A DNA stretch of 64,000 nucleotides from Parapedobacter pyrenivorans_A (GCF_041925275.1 NZ_JBHEUZ010000002.1:434001-498000), one strand, 5' to 3'; positions 51,076 through 60,553 are shown, counted from the first letter of the stretch. The notes: generated by a model from the letters alone, not told the origin. Numbers and translations are program-made.

Positions 51076-54000
51076 TTATAAAGAAAGATTGAGGCCAAAC
51101 AAGAAAGAGCGCGCCTGCGGATACACACCGGTATCTATCCCCCAGATGTCGGGGCCACCGCCCACTTCGGGATCATATCCGGTATATTTGGTAAATGTGA
51201 ACAGGTTGTTGCTGCTCACATAGGCCCTTACCTTACGGAGGCCGATTTTGCCGGTCAATGTAGTTGGCAAGGTGTATCCCAGTTGCAGTGTCTTAATCCG
51301 CAGGTAGGCACCGTTTTCCAGAAAGAATGCCGAGGGCTTGGCGTAGTTTTGATTGGGATCTGCCAGTGTAGCGCGGGGCTTATCATTGGAACTTCCTTCA
51401 CCCACCCATCGGTTCAGGTACTTACTATGCCAATTGGCGCTCGCCACGTCGAGGCGACGCAGCCCCTGGAATATCTTATTACCCGTGGCACCTTGGCCAA
51501 ACACGAGCAAATCAAAGTCGCGATAAGCCACATTCAATGTTAACCCATAGGTAACTGTAGGCATCGGGTTGCCCAAAAATGTCCGGTCGTCGGCATTGAT
51601 CGTGCCATTCCCGTCTAAATCGGCCCATTGGAAATCGCCGGGTACAGCGTTCGGCTGGATGCGGTTTCCTTCCGGACCGGTATAGGCATCGATCGCAGCT
51701 TGGTTTTGGAACACGCCCAAGATTTCGTATCCATAAAATGAATTGTATGCGTGTCCCGGTACGGTACGTTGCAACCCATGCACGAAATTCTGTATACCGC
51801 CGGCACCGTCTTCGATGAAATCAACGTTTTCGCCAAGATATGTAACCTTATTGGTCGAGTAGGAGATGTTTCCATTGGCGTTGAGGTTAAAATCGCCAAC
51901 CGTTTTCCGGTAGCCCAACTCAAATTCGACACCCGTGGATTGCAGATTTGCCAAGTTGGCCGTAGGTCGGCCCACACCCACGTATCCCGGAATATCCACC
52001 TCCCTTAGAATGCCAGACGTCTTTTTCTCATACCAATCGAACGAAAAGCTCCAATCGCTGAACAACGAAGCATCCAGACCGGCATTTAGTTGGCTGGTTT
52101 CCTCCCATGCCAACAGTGGGTTTGCAGGGGCATTGGGGCTAGCTCCTATATACATGTTATCCACGCCGAAGATGTAGTTGCGTCCGCCGCCCATGCCAAT
52201 AGTTGGTACGAAGAGGAAATTACCGATATTGTCATTCCCCACCACACCATATGAAGCCCTGATCTTGAGGTTGTTTAGGATGTTGTTGGGTGTCCAAAAC
52301 TCTTCATTGGTCAACACCCACCCCACCGATGCGGAAGGGAACACGCCATATTTCCGATCGGCACCGAAGCGCGAAGATCCATCGCGACGGACGATACCCG
52401 TGAACAGGTATTTTTCCTTGTAATCATAGACAATCCGGCCAAATAGTGATGAAACATTGTGTGTGATGCCGTCATAAGCGCTAGACAAGCGATCCGATAC
52501 CGGTACGGATAGGTTGAAAGTAGCTTCATCGAAACTATTGGCAGGAATGTTATTGTACGTGATGAAGACGCCGCTGGTCAGATTTTCGAAATACGCACCT
52601 TGGCCCAACAGCACGGTGAAGTTATGGTTGTCGATGTTGCGGCTGTAAGATATGGTATTTTCTAAGTTCCAATTGAAACCCTGTTCACGTCCCCTGTTAA
52701 AGGCGGTTGTTGATCGGTTTTGGGTTGCGCTCAGGTAGTAGATACCATCAAAACTTTCATTGCCCCACCAAGCAAGCTTTGCGCCCACCGTTGAGCGTAT
52801 GCGTAGCCCCTCGATGGGCTCAACTTCAGCAAATACGTTGCCTACAATGTTGTGTGACCAGCCGTAGTTACCCAGCCGGGTATCTACGTAAGCCAGCGGA
52901 TTGGTCATTTCCTGCGCGTTCAGCGGTACACCGTACGGATTGCCGTTTGCGTCACGTACCACTGGTTGGTTGCTATACGGCACTTGATTCAACATGTCGG
53001 GGTCGGTTACGATGATGGGGCTAAGTGGCGACAAATTGATTGCTGAACTCAACGGACCGCCAAATTCGGTGTTGGGATTCAATGACCCTTGGCTTTTGAT
53101 GAATGAGTAGCCTAGGTTCTCCCCAAACCGCAGCCAGCTCTTTACCTTATGGTCTGAATTGACACGGACATTATACCGGTTATAGTTAGAAATCTCGGGA
53201 GTAACCACCCCGTCCTGTCCGAAATAACCGAAAGACGTGTAGAACGTAGACTTCTCATTTCCCCCACTGATGCTCAACTCGTGGTTTTGGATGGGAGCGT
53301 TATCGTCAAAAATTGTGTTTTGCCAGTTTGATCCCTCGCCCAGCGAAGCAGGGTTCGGATAGATTATGCTGCCGCCGTCATTCAATGAAATCTCATTTTG
53401 GAGTGTGGCATATTCTGTCGCATTAAGTAAGTTGAGTCGCTTTGCGGGGCCCTGCGTGCCGTAGTAGCCGTTGTAACTTATAGCCATTTCTCCTGCGCGG
53501 CCTCTTTTCGTCGTAACCAAAATGACCCCCGCTGCGGCGCGCGTACCGTATATGGCCGCCGAGGCCGCGTCTTTCAGCACTTCAACAGATTCAATATCCG
53601 AAGCGTTTAGGTAATCGATACCGCCGGCATCGACCACTACGCCGTCTACCACATAGAGCGGTGTATTGTTATTTAGCGTGGTCACGCCGCGTACACGGAT
53701 GGTGGCTCCCGATCCGGGAGCACCCGAGTTCGCTGTAATGGTCACGCCTGAAGTGCGCCCTTGCAGCGCGGTTTCCAATCGGCCTACTACCTGGTTTTCA
53801 ATGTCAGCGGCGCGAACACTCGTAATCGCTCCGGTGACGACACTTTTCTTCTGCGTGCCGTACCCAATGACCACCACCTCTTCCAAGGTACTCAAATCCT
53901 CTTCCAACGATACGTTGATGGTCCCGCTGTTATCGACCACTCTATGTTGCGTGGCCATGCCCATTTGCTGGAACACCAATGTCGACCCGGCCCCGGGCAC

Positions 54001-54198
54001 GGTAATCGAGTAGTTGCCCGCATCGTCTGTACTGGTCGCTGTGTTCGTGCCTTGTACGGTCACGGTTACGCCGGGAAGAACTTTTCCGTCTGCAGCGGCG
54101 GTCACCGTACCCGATACTTGAAGGGTCTGCGCAGCAAGCGCAAACGGCAAAAAGCACATACATAGCATCATCAATGCATGTAAAACTCTTTCTTTCAT
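51076..54198 (-). CDS. SusC-like TonB-dependent transporter (glucan PUL)
   Basis: 1040 residues. Signal peptide ending A-L-A-A, then a CarboxypepD_reg domain (V-S-G-T-V-T ... G-N-Y-S-I-T-V), the signature L-E-E-V-V-V-I-G-Y-G-T-Q, the plug (V-R-G-V-T-T-L; P-L-Y-V-V-D-G-V; A-S-A-A-I-Y-G-T-R-A-A-A-G-V-I) and a long barrel. No STN domain. First gene of the seven-gene glucan operon, which reads down to 43087. Confidence 0.97.
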   Translation of the reverse strand: MKERVLHALMMLCMCFLPFALAAQTLQVSGTVTAAADGKVLPGVTVTVQGTNTATSTDDAGNYSITVPGAGSTLVFQQMGMATQHRVVDNSGTINVSLEEDLSTLEEVVVIGYGTQKKSVVTGAITSVRAADIENQVVGRLETALQGRTSGVTITANSGAPGSGATIRVRGVTTLNNNTPLYVVDGVVVDAGGIDYLNASDIESVEVLKDAASAAIYGTRAAAGVILVTTKRGRAGEMAISYNGYYGTQGPAKRLNLLNATEYATLQNEISLNDGGSIIYPNPASLGEGSNWQNTIFDDNAPIQNHELSISGGNEKSTFYTSFGYFGQDGVVTPEISNYNRYNVRVNSDHKVKSWLRFGENLGYSFIKSQGSLNPNTEFGGPLSSAINLSPLSPIIVTDPDMLNQVPYSNQPVVRDANGNPYGVPLNAQEMTNPLAYVDTRLGNYGWSHNIVGNVFAEVEPIEGLRIRSTVGAKLAWWGNESFDGIYYLSATQNRSTTAFNRGREQGFNWNLENTISYSRNIDNHNFTVLLGQGAYFENLTSGVFITYNNIPANSFDEATFNLSVPVSDRLSSAYDGITHNVSSLFGRIVYDYKEKYLFTGIVRRDGSSRFGADRKYGVFPSASVGWVLTNEEFWTPNNILNNLKIRASYGVVGNDNIGNFLFVPTIGMGGGRNYIFGVDNMYIGASPNAPANPLLAWEETSQLNAGLDASLFSDWSFSFDWYEKKTSGILREVDIPGYVGVGRPTANLANLQSTGVEFELGYRKTVGDFNLNANGNISYSTNKVTYLGENVDFIEDGAGGIQNFVHGLQRTVPGHAYNSFYGYEILGVFQNQAAIDAYTGPEGNRIQPNAVPGDFQWADLDGNGTINADDRTFLGNPMPTVTYGLTLNVAYRDFDLLVFGQGATGNKIFQGLRRLDVASANWHSKYLNRWVGEGSSNDKPRATLADPNQNYAKPSAFFLENGAYLRIKTLQLGYTLPTTLTGKIGLRKVRAYVSSNNLFTFTKYTGYDPEVGGGPDIWGIDTGVYPQARSFLFGLNLSL

Positions 54199-54271
54199 AA
54201 TAACTGATATTATTAAATGGGTTAAAAAATTGGTTCACTGTGTCTCGCCCATCTATGGCAGAGGCACGAAA

Positions 54272-54279
54272 CAAAACTA
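54272..54279 (-). promoter_or_regulatory. -7 box TAgtTTTG for the glucan susC operon
   Basis: Read on the minus strand this is TAGTTTTG. Transcription would start near 54265, giving a leader of about 67 nt. No good -33 TTTG stands 19-20 bp upstream, as expected for a promoter that needs an activator; the direct repeats at 54315-54384 lie just upstream. Confidence 0.6.
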
Positions 54280-54314
54280 GCCGATGTAACCTGAAATCCC
54301 GGCAGAACCACCTG

Positions 54315-54384
54315 CTACAATACCCCTACAAGCAGTACAAAAAACGAGATGAAAGGGTTGTTTTAGGCCTACAATGCCCCTACA
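54315..54384. promoter_or_regulatory. Paired CTACA direct repeats upstream of susC
   Basis: CTACAATACCCCTACA (54315-54330) and CTACAATGCCCCTACA (54369-54384) differ at one base and are 54 bp apart. Each holds two CTACA words with an 11-bp period. They lie between the regulator gene and the susC promoter, on the activator side, and are the best candidate binding sites for the adjacent LuxR-type regulator. Confidence 0.6.
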
Positions 54385-54448
54385 TACATTATTTAATGTA
54401 TTGATAAGCAATGGATTGGAATCAACGTGTTTTTATTGCCGAAATCGG

Positions 54449-57343
54449 TTATGCTTTGGCCGCTATGTGTAACAAAAACTCATAAAGGTTCTGCTCCGGG
54501 TCAAGCTGGAGTTTCTTGCGCAGTCGGTACCGGCCCACCTCCACTGCCTTGATGGTAATGTTCATCAGCTGGGCAATTTCTTTGGAAGATAGGTTCATCC
54601 GCAGGAAAGCACATAGCTTAAGCTCGTTGGGGGTAAGGTCCGCGTACTGTTCCTTCAGGTTGGTGAAGAACCCTTCGTTTACATGATTGAAATGTACGCT
54701 GAACTGTTCCCAGTCTTCATCGGTCCGTTCCGCGTTGCGGATGAGGCGGATCAGTTGTCGGAAGTTGATGGTACTATCGCTGAAATTGTGCTTTTTTACC
54801 ACGGAGAGGATGGTTTCCTTGATTTTGGCGAGTACCTCACCGCGCTGCACCAAGTGCATGGTCATGTTGGCCAGCTCTTTGTTCTTGAAGTCTATTTCAG
54901 CCTCCAATTTTTCATTTTTCAGTCTTACTACTTCTTTTTCGCTTCGGTCAAGCTCCAGTTGGTTTAGGTACAATTCGCGCTCATGTTTTTGCTGCAGCTT
55001 CCGTTTCTGCCACTTGAATAGGAGGAAGATTAGCAGGCAAATCAATACCAGGTAAATCGTATAGCTTACCGCATTGGCATACCAGGGTGGCTTTATCGCA
55101 AAGTGGTAATCGCCTACGGTCGATTCGTTTCCCTTTGTATTTCTGGATTTCACTTTGAAAACATAATTGCCCGGAGATAAGTTGGTATATTCCTTTTCGC
55201 TGCGGTTACTCCACGTAGACCATCCCTTGTCAAACCCTTCGAGTATATAGCTGAATTCCACATTGTCTTGTTGGTCGTACAGGGTGGTAGAGAACGAAAA
55301 GTGGAAAGAGTTGGATTGGTAGTCTACCGTTGGCGATGCAATTTTGCTTGTTTTATGTCCACCATATAGCGTTCGCTCTTGCTTGTCGCTGTCTATTACC
55401 GTTACCAAACTGAGTAATACGTCGGGCCGGCTGATTGCTGCCTTGTACCGTTTGTAGTTGAGGTGGATGGCCCCTTTATTGGCCCCTATGAAAATATTCT
55501 CATCGTTCAATGCATAGATATTTTCGAAGCCACCCAATATTTTGCCGTTCAATTCGGGGAAATAAGTGATGGTAAACGGTACGTCGCCGTTCGGCTGGCT
55601 AAAGTCGGCCACACCCAGCTTTTTATGGCTCACAAACCACACATTCCCATTGTCGTCTTCCTTCAGGTATTGGAGTTCCATTCCCTTGAACTGTTCATAA
55701 AATACCGGGGAGGGAATGAAGCTGTCTGAGTCTGCATCATATTCATAGATGCCATCATTGGTTGCTACCGTGATTTCATTTTTTATCAAGAACAGGTAGT
55801 TGTATAGGGTAGCGGGTAGACCTTCCGCTTCGGTGTATGTTTTCTGGTGGCTTACGCTCGTATAGTCATCCGATAGCTGGAATTTGAAAATACCCCGGTA
55901 GGGATGCGATGCCCAGATGGCGTGGTGGCGATCGTCATAATGGATAAACCGCAGGGATTCGTAGGGGCCGTCTATACGTCCGACATCGAAAAAGCCGCTG
56001 CCGCTGTCAAAGGCAAGGTGCTGTAGGCCGAGGTATGTGCCGGCAATGACGTGTGGGGAGGGGAATACGCGCGATACGGGCTGGAATAACCAGGTACCGG
56101 GTATGGCGAAAATGTTGTGCGCTTCCCGGCCCGCGATCTCAAACCCCCCATCTTCATGCCCCATCAGCAAACGGTTGTTAATTTCATTGAGCCCCCATAC
56201 CTGTCCTTCCGTATTATTCACTTCGGTGAAGTCGGCATGGGAAAGGCTGATGTCTGATTGGGCGGCGTCGATGGGTGAGGTATATAGGCCGTTGGATGTG
56301 CCGATATAGAGCTGTCCATCGAAAAGCCGTATGGCGTAACTGCTTGTGGGGTTCGTTTTGTTGGGTTGGATGTATTTGACGGCACTGTTTACCGCGATAA
56401 AATCAATGCCGTCATCGAGGGCCAACCAAAGGTTTTGGTTGCGATCGATGAATACACCGCGGACATTGTTTTTTTGCAGCCCTTCGCCGTATACATATTG
56501 TTGTACCAGCCTATTTGCACGGTCCATGATCAGCACACCCGCAGATGTGGTGCCGAAGACAAACCAGTCTGTATTTACCGGGAGGCCACAATAGATGCGG
56601 TCGGCCGCAAATAAGCGGTCGAATGGTGTTTCTTTGCGAATAAGCGTGTTGTGGGTAAGGTAATAGAGTCCGTTTTTCAGGGTAGTCACCAATAGCGTAT
56701 CCTGGCTGTACGGCATAATGCCCGTTACCACATTCCCTTCCAGACCTGCGTGGTTGGCCAGTGGTTTCCAAATACCCGCATCGTACCGCATGATGCCTTG
56801 GTGCATGGCTTGCGCATAGAGAGCTCCTTCGGCCACGCCAAGGAATTGCCATTCGGTGGCTACCTTATCTACCGTCATACGCCCATCCTTGCAGTGCAGT
56901 ATTTTGGTATTGGTTCTGAAGAACACTTCATTACCCCGTACCGCGATGTCCCACACATCGGCAAACTTACGCTCCGCTTCGGGGATGAGTTGAACCATGG
57001 AGTGATATTGGAGTCTCCCCATGGTATCTGCCTCGAAATAACCCAGCTCATCCTGCCCACCTACATATATGCGGTTATTTTTGTCAATGGCCACCGACCG
57101 TACCACGGTGGCATTGGGCAACGGGAAGATGCTCCAGTACCGGCCATTGAAAGTAAGTAGCCCTTCGTTGTTGCCAAAATACATAATACCCTGCGAGTCT
57201 TGGGCAATATCCCAATTCTGCAATCCACCCTTGTATTGGTTATTATTATAATTGATGATTTGGGGGATGGCTACCCGGTGTTGGGCGAATCCGTGCAAAA
57301 ACGTGGCGACAATACAGCAAAAAATAAGTAGGGTTCTTTTCAT
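54449..57343 (-). CDS. Membrane Y_Y_Y-domain regulator with LuxR-like HTH
   Basis: 964 residues. Signal peptide, then a periplasmic sensor of two-component-regulator propeller repeats (to about 640), a Y_Y_Y immunoglobulin-like domain (about 680-745; Y-T-N-L-S-P-G-N-Y-V-F-K-V-K-S-R-N), one membrane helix (about 757-776), a coiled coil (about 780-840) and a cytoplasmic LuxR-type helix-turn-helix at about 900-945 (L-T-P-N-E-L-K-L-C-A-F-L-R ... S-S-K-E-I-A-Q-L-M-N-I). There is no histidine kinase or receiver domain, so it is a one-component relative of the hybrid two-component PUL sensors. It probably binds glucan fragments in the periplasm and activates the susC operon next to it. Confidence 0.92.
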   Translation of the reverse strand: MKRTLLIFCCIVATFLHGFAQHRVAIPQIINYNNNQYKGGLQNWDIAQDSQGIMYFGNNEGLLTFNGRYWSIFPLPNATVVRSVAIDKNNRIYVGGQDELGYFEADTMGRLQYHSMVQLIPEAERKFADVWDIAVRGNEVFFRTNTKILHCKDGRMTVDKVATEWQFLGVAEGALYAQAMHQGIMRYDAGIWKPLANHAGLEGNVVTGIMPYSQDTLLVTTLKNGLYYLTHNTLIRKETPFDRLFAADRIYCGLPVNTDWFVFGTTSAGVLIMDRANRLVQQYVYGEGLQKNNVRGVFIDRNQNLWLALDDGIDFIAVNSAVKYIQPNKTNPTSSYAIRLFDGQLYIGTSNGLYTSPIDAAQSDISLSHADFTEVNNTEGQVWGLNEINNRLLMGHEDGGFEIAGREAHNIFAIPGTWLFQPVSRVFPSPHVIAGTYLGLQHLAFDSGSGFFDVGRIDGPYESLRFIHYDDRHHAIWASHPYRGIFKFQLSDDYTSVSHQKTYTEAEGLPATLYNYLFLIKNEITVATNDGIYEYDADSDSFIPSPVFYEQFKGMELQYLKEDDNGNVWFVSHKKLGVADFSQPNGDVPFTITYFPELNGKILGGFENIYALNDENIFIGANKGAIHLNYKRYKAAISRPDVLLSLVTVIDSDKQERTLYGGHKTSKIASPTVDYQSNSFHFSFSTTLYDQQDNVEFSYILEGFDKGWSTWSNRSEKEYTNLSPGNYVFKVKSRNTKGNESTVGDYHFAIKPPWYANAVSYTIYLVLICLLIFLLFKWQKRKLQQKHERELYLNQLELDRSEKEVVRLKNEKLEAEIDFKNKELANMTMHLVQRGEVLAKIKETILSVVKKHNFSDSTINFRQLIRLIRNAERTDEDWEQFSVHFNHVNEGFFTNLKEQYADLTPNELKLCAFLRMNLSSKEIAQLMNITIKAVEVGRYRLRKKLQLDPEQNLYEFLLHIAAKA

Positions 57344-57361
57344 GGACTACCGTCAGAAAGG

Positions 57362-57369
57362 CAAAGGTA
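57362..57369 (-). promoter_or_regulatory. -7 box TAccTTTG for the regulator gene
   Basis: Minus-strand TACCTTTG, 18 nt upstream of the start codon at 57343. No -33 element is obvious. Confidence 0.5.
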
Positions 57370-57376
57370 ACGATAA

Positions 57377-57407
57377 TTGGATAATTTGAGTGTTTTGAGT
57401 AAGTTTG
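57377..57407 (+). promoter_or_regulatory. Promoter of the GH20 gene
   Basis: TTG (57377-57379), 20 bp, TAAGTTTG (57400-57407). The start codon at 57438 is 30 nt downstream. The promoter lies back to back with that of the regulator. Confidence 0.6.
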
Positions 57408-57437
57408 TGTCAGATACTTAACAACAAACAGATTCGC

Positions 57438-59705
57438 ATGGCCCAAAGAGTATCCCCATTCTTGTTGGGATTGCTTGCTTTACCGCTGCTACTGGTGGTG
57501 CCTGCCTATGCCCAAAGCCAAGTGTCCCTTATCCCCAGGCCCACCCTTGTAGAAATGCACGAAGGTGCCTATGTATTCCCTTCCACCACGCCTGTGGCTG
57601 CTTTTGAATCCTTTATGGAGGTGGCCAGCGTATTGTACGACCACCCAGCCGTAAATTTCATGGCTGCCGAACGTATCAAATCACACAAGCGTATCCCTGA
57701 GAGCGGAGTGCGGCTTGTTCAGGCACGTGCCGAAGATCGGCTAGCCAATGATGCTTACCGTTTGGTGGTCGATACGTCGGGTATCGTTATCACGGCCCAC
57801 CAAGCACCGGCCATGCTCAACGGCCTATTTACGGTGCTACAATTGGCTTACACGCAACCCGATGGTCGCCGGTTACCGGCGATGGTTATTGAAGACAGAC
57901 CGCGGTTTGGCTACCGCGGGCTGCACCTCGACGTGTCCCGGCATTTCTACCCGCTTCCTTTTCTGAAAAAGTTCATCGATCTGATGGCGCTGTATAAGTT
58001 CAATACGTTCCATTGGCACCTTACCGATGCGCCCGGCTGGCGGCTGGAAATCAACAAATACCCAGAGCTAACCCGACGGGCGGCCTGGCGCACCCACCCG
58101 GTGTGGAAGGATTGGCAGCGTAATGGGCAACGCTATCTAGCAATGGGCCAACCCAACGCCAGCGGTGGCTACTACACGCAGGCCGAAGCCCGTCAATTGG
58201 TTGCCTACGCAGCGCGGAAGGGGATCACCATTATCCCCGAAATCGAGATGCCAGGGCATTCTGAGGAGGTATTGGCCGTGTATCCCGAGCTTTCGTGTTC
58301 GGGTAAGCCCTATCATAACAGTGCCTTTTGCATCGGTAATGAAGCCACATTTACGTTCCTTACGGACGTATTGTCGGAGGTAATGGCTATTTTCCCTTCC
58401 GAATACATCCATGTGGGAGGCGATGAAGTTGATAAAACGGCATGGGCAGCGTGTGATAAGTGCAACGCTCGGATGGAGCAACTGGGCGTGGATAGCGTAG
58501 ATGCGTTACAAGGCTACTTCGTAACCCGTATTGATAGTTTCCTGCGGGCAAACGGGCGGAAACTAATCGGTTGGGACGAAATGATGGAAGGTGGGGTGCC
58601 GCCGGGCGCTACGGTAATGAGCTGGCGTGGCGAAGCCGGCGGCCTGGATGCGGCAAATGCCGGGTACGACGTGATCATGACACCCAATTCACACCTCTAT
58701 TTTGATTACTATCAAAGCGACCCACAAACGCAACCGAAGGCAATAGGGGGCTACACACCTTTATCGGCGGTTTATGCGTATGAGCCGATACCGAATGGAC
58801 TCGCTGCCGATAAAGTCAAGCATATCCTGGGCGCACAGGGAACTACCTGGACGGAGTACATGCCCACTACGGAACAGGTAGAATACATGGTATTTCCGCG
58901 TGCGCTTGCCCTCGCCGAAGTGGTGTGGACGGACCCTGCACGGCGCGATTGGGACCATTTCAATAAGCGGTTGCAACAGCACTATCAACTGCTACAGCGT
59001 TGGCAAGTAAACTATTACCGCCCGTCATACGCCGTTGGTATCGATGTGGATTTCAATGCCGATACGTTGACGAATACCATTTCGTTCGCTGTGGAACAAT
59101 ACGAGACAGGGATCCGTTACACCACTGATGGACAGGATCCGGATGCCCGGTCGGCACTGTATACCAAGCCCATTGAACTGGCTATGCCCGCTACCATTAA
59201 GGCTGCCTATTTTGTGGATTCGGCACGTGTAGGCCCTATCGCTACGGCCAAAGCGGATATCCACAAGGCGATCGGCAAAAATATCACTTATCAGACCGGA
59301 TGGGCCGCGGCCTATCCTGCCCAAAAAGACAGCACGTTGCTCAATGGCCAAAAAGGAGGGAAATTAGCGGGCGGGGGCCAATGGCAGGGTTTTGCGAACA
59401 ATATGGATGTTACCATCGATTTCCAACGCAGGGAAGCCATCAAGTCGGTAGCGATTGATTTTTTGCAAGATACATTGGCCCATGCCCATTTGCCCAGTGA
59501 TGTGACGGTACTCCTTTCGGACAACGGCAAAAACTTCCGGGAAGCCGGCACCCTTATCACAGGAGGAGCCCCAACGGATCCTTCGCGTAGGGTTGAGACC
59601 TATGCCTTCAATTTTGATGCTGTGCAGACGGCACGGTATGTCAGGGTGGTGGCTACCAACGCACAAAATGCCTTGTTGTTGACCGATGAGGTAATTGTGT
59701 ATTGA
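57438..59705 (+). CDS. GH20 beta-N-acetylhexosaminidase
   Basis: 755 residues from ATG 57438; a GTG 11 codons earlier is less likely. Signal peptide ending A-Y-A. An N-terminal GH20b domain (about 30-150), then the catalytic barrel from about 155 (F-G-Y-R-G-L-H-L-D-V-S-R-H-F-Y; H-W-H-L-T-D) with the catalytic pair D329-E330 in H-V-G-G-D-E. The C-terminal part has a chitobiase-type Ig domain (I-R-Y-T-T-D-G-Q-D-P-D) and an F5/8-type module at the end. It removes terminal GlcNAc or GalNAc from oligosaccharides. Next to a beta-glucan PUL it could act on chitin fragments of fungal walls. Confidence 0.94.
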   Translation: MAQRVSPFLLGLLALPLLLVVPAYAQSQVSLIPRPTLVEMHEGAYVFPSTTPVAAFESFMEVASVLYDHPAVNFMAAERIKSHKRIPESGVRLVQARAEDRLANDAYRLVVDTSGIVITAHQAPAMLNGLFTVLQLAYTQPDGRRLPAMVIEDRPRFGYRGLHLDVSRHFYPLPFLKKFIDLMALYKFNTFHWHLTDAPGWRLEINKYPELTRRAAWRTHPVWKDWQRNGQRYLAMGQPNASGGYYTQAEARQLVAYAARKGITIIPEIEMPGHSEEVLAVYPELSCSGKPYHNSAFCIGNEATFTFLTDVLSEVMAIFPSEYIHVGGDEVDKTAWAACDKCNARMEQLGVDSVDALQGYFVTRIDSFLRANGRKLIGWDEMMEGGVPPGATVMSWRGEAGGLDAANAGYDVIMTPNSHLYFDYYQSDPQTQPKAIGGYTPLSAVYAYEPIPNGLAADKVKHILGAQGTTWTEYMPTTEQVEYMVFPRALALAEVVWTDPARRDWDHFNKRLQQHYQLLQRWQVNYYRPSYAVGIDVDFNADTLTNTISFAVEQYETGIRYTTDGQDPDARSALYTKPIELAMPATIKAAYFVDSARVGPIATAKADIHKAIGKNITYQTGWAAAYPAQKDSTLLNGQKGGKLAGGGQWQGFANNMDVTIDFQRREAIKSVAIDFLQDTLAHAHLPSDVTVLLSDNGKNFREAGTLITGGAPTDPSRRVETYAFNFDAVQTARYVRVVATNAQNALLLTDEVIVY

Positions 59706-59736
59706 TTTTGCTGGTTAGGCGCTGACGGGGCAGGTT

Positions 59737-59859
59737 TCATCCGAAAAGTGGAATGTTTTCCTTAACCTCGTGGTAAAGCTTACCGGTCTTATCCAGATCA
59801 TCGGATTGGAGCACGTTGAAACAGCGTTGTGCTGCTTTTGGTAATTTCCCGCCGTATCG
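59737..59859 (-). pseudogene. Possible remnant of a gene C-terminus
   Basis: Minus-strand frame of 40 codons from an in-frame TAG (59862-59860) to a TGA (59739-59737), with no start codon inside. The translation runs R-Y-G-G-K-L-P-K-A-A-Q-R-C-F-N-V-L-Q and ends E-N-I-P-L-F-G, a composition typical of real protein. Beyond the TAG are the codons ATG CAA ACA. I do not recognise the family. It could be the decayed 3' end of a gene, or chance. Confidence 0.3.
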
Positions 59860-59868
59860 CTATGTTTG
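59837..59868 (+). promoter_or_regulatory. Promoter of the ECF sigma gene
   Basis: TTTG (59837-59840), 20 bp, TATGTTTG (59861-59868): full consensus. The first ATG (59887) is 18 nt after the -7 box, which supports the longer start of the sigma factor. Confidence 0.7.
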
Positions 59869-59886
59869 CATACCCAATAGCGCTAA

Positions 59887-60480
59887 ATGATACCGGAGAC
59901 CCCATTAGAAAACCTATCTGCATCGTACCCCATTACCATGGGCGATCAGGGTGTTTTCGAACAGGTTTTCCGCACCTACCACAAGTCCCTGTGCTACTAT
60001 GCCCAGCGCATGGTTACAGACCAGACCGCGGCTGAGGACCTCGTATCGGAGGTGTTTATGAAATGCTGGAACGGACGTGTCGCTTTTGACAATGAAGAAC
60101 ATACTCGTTTTTTCCTATATCGGGCGGTGCGCCATGCAGCTATCAATCATTTGAAGGCCGCACAGCGAAGTGCCCAAAAACATCACGATGCGGGCAACGA
60201 GTATGACGGCACGGAGGAAAGCCATCAAGAGCGATATATCCGTAGTGAAGTGTTGCGCACCATTTACAACCAAATCGAAACCCTGCCCAGCCAGGAGCGG
60301 ACGGTCTTATTGCTTTCGCTTCGTGAAGGTAAGAAACTACAGGAGATTGCTGACGAATTGCGGCTTTCGCTGCAAACGGTAAAAAACTGCAAAGGCCGTG
60401 CCCTGCGGCGGCTCCGCACAAAGCTGTCGGTGGAAGATTTCATTACCTTGCTTGTAGTATTATCGTACCCATTTTCTTGA
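59887..60480 (+). CDS. ECF RNA polymerase sigma factor (FecI/Bacteroidetes type)
   Basis: 197 residues. Sigma-70 region 2 from F-R-T-Y-H-K-S-L-C-Y-Y-A to D-L-V-S-E-V-F-M-K-C-W and F-L-Y-R-A-V-R-H-A-A-I-N; region 4 with L-P-S-Q-E-R-T-V-L-L-L-S-L-R-E-G-K-K-L-Q-E-I-A-D-E-L-R-L-S. An internal ATG at 59938 would give a shorter protein. Followed by fecR and a SusC with an STN domain, the standard set in which outer-membrane substrate binding releases the sigma factor. Confidence 0.94.
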   Translation: MIPETPLENLSASYPITMGDQGVFEQVFRTYHKSLCYYAQRMVTDQTAAEDLVSEVFMKCWNGRVAFDNEEHTRFFLYRAVRHAAINHLKAAQRSAQKHHDAGNEYDGTEESHQERYIRSEVLRTIYNQIETLPSQERTVLLLSLREGKKLQEIADELRLSLQTVKNCKGRALRRLRTKLSVEDFITLLVVLSYPFS

Positions 60481-60553
60481 GTGTGCTAATACGGCCGTAA
60501 AAAATATTCTTTTCCATAGGTACTTTTTTCGTTGGCTGTTGTATTGGTTGTAG

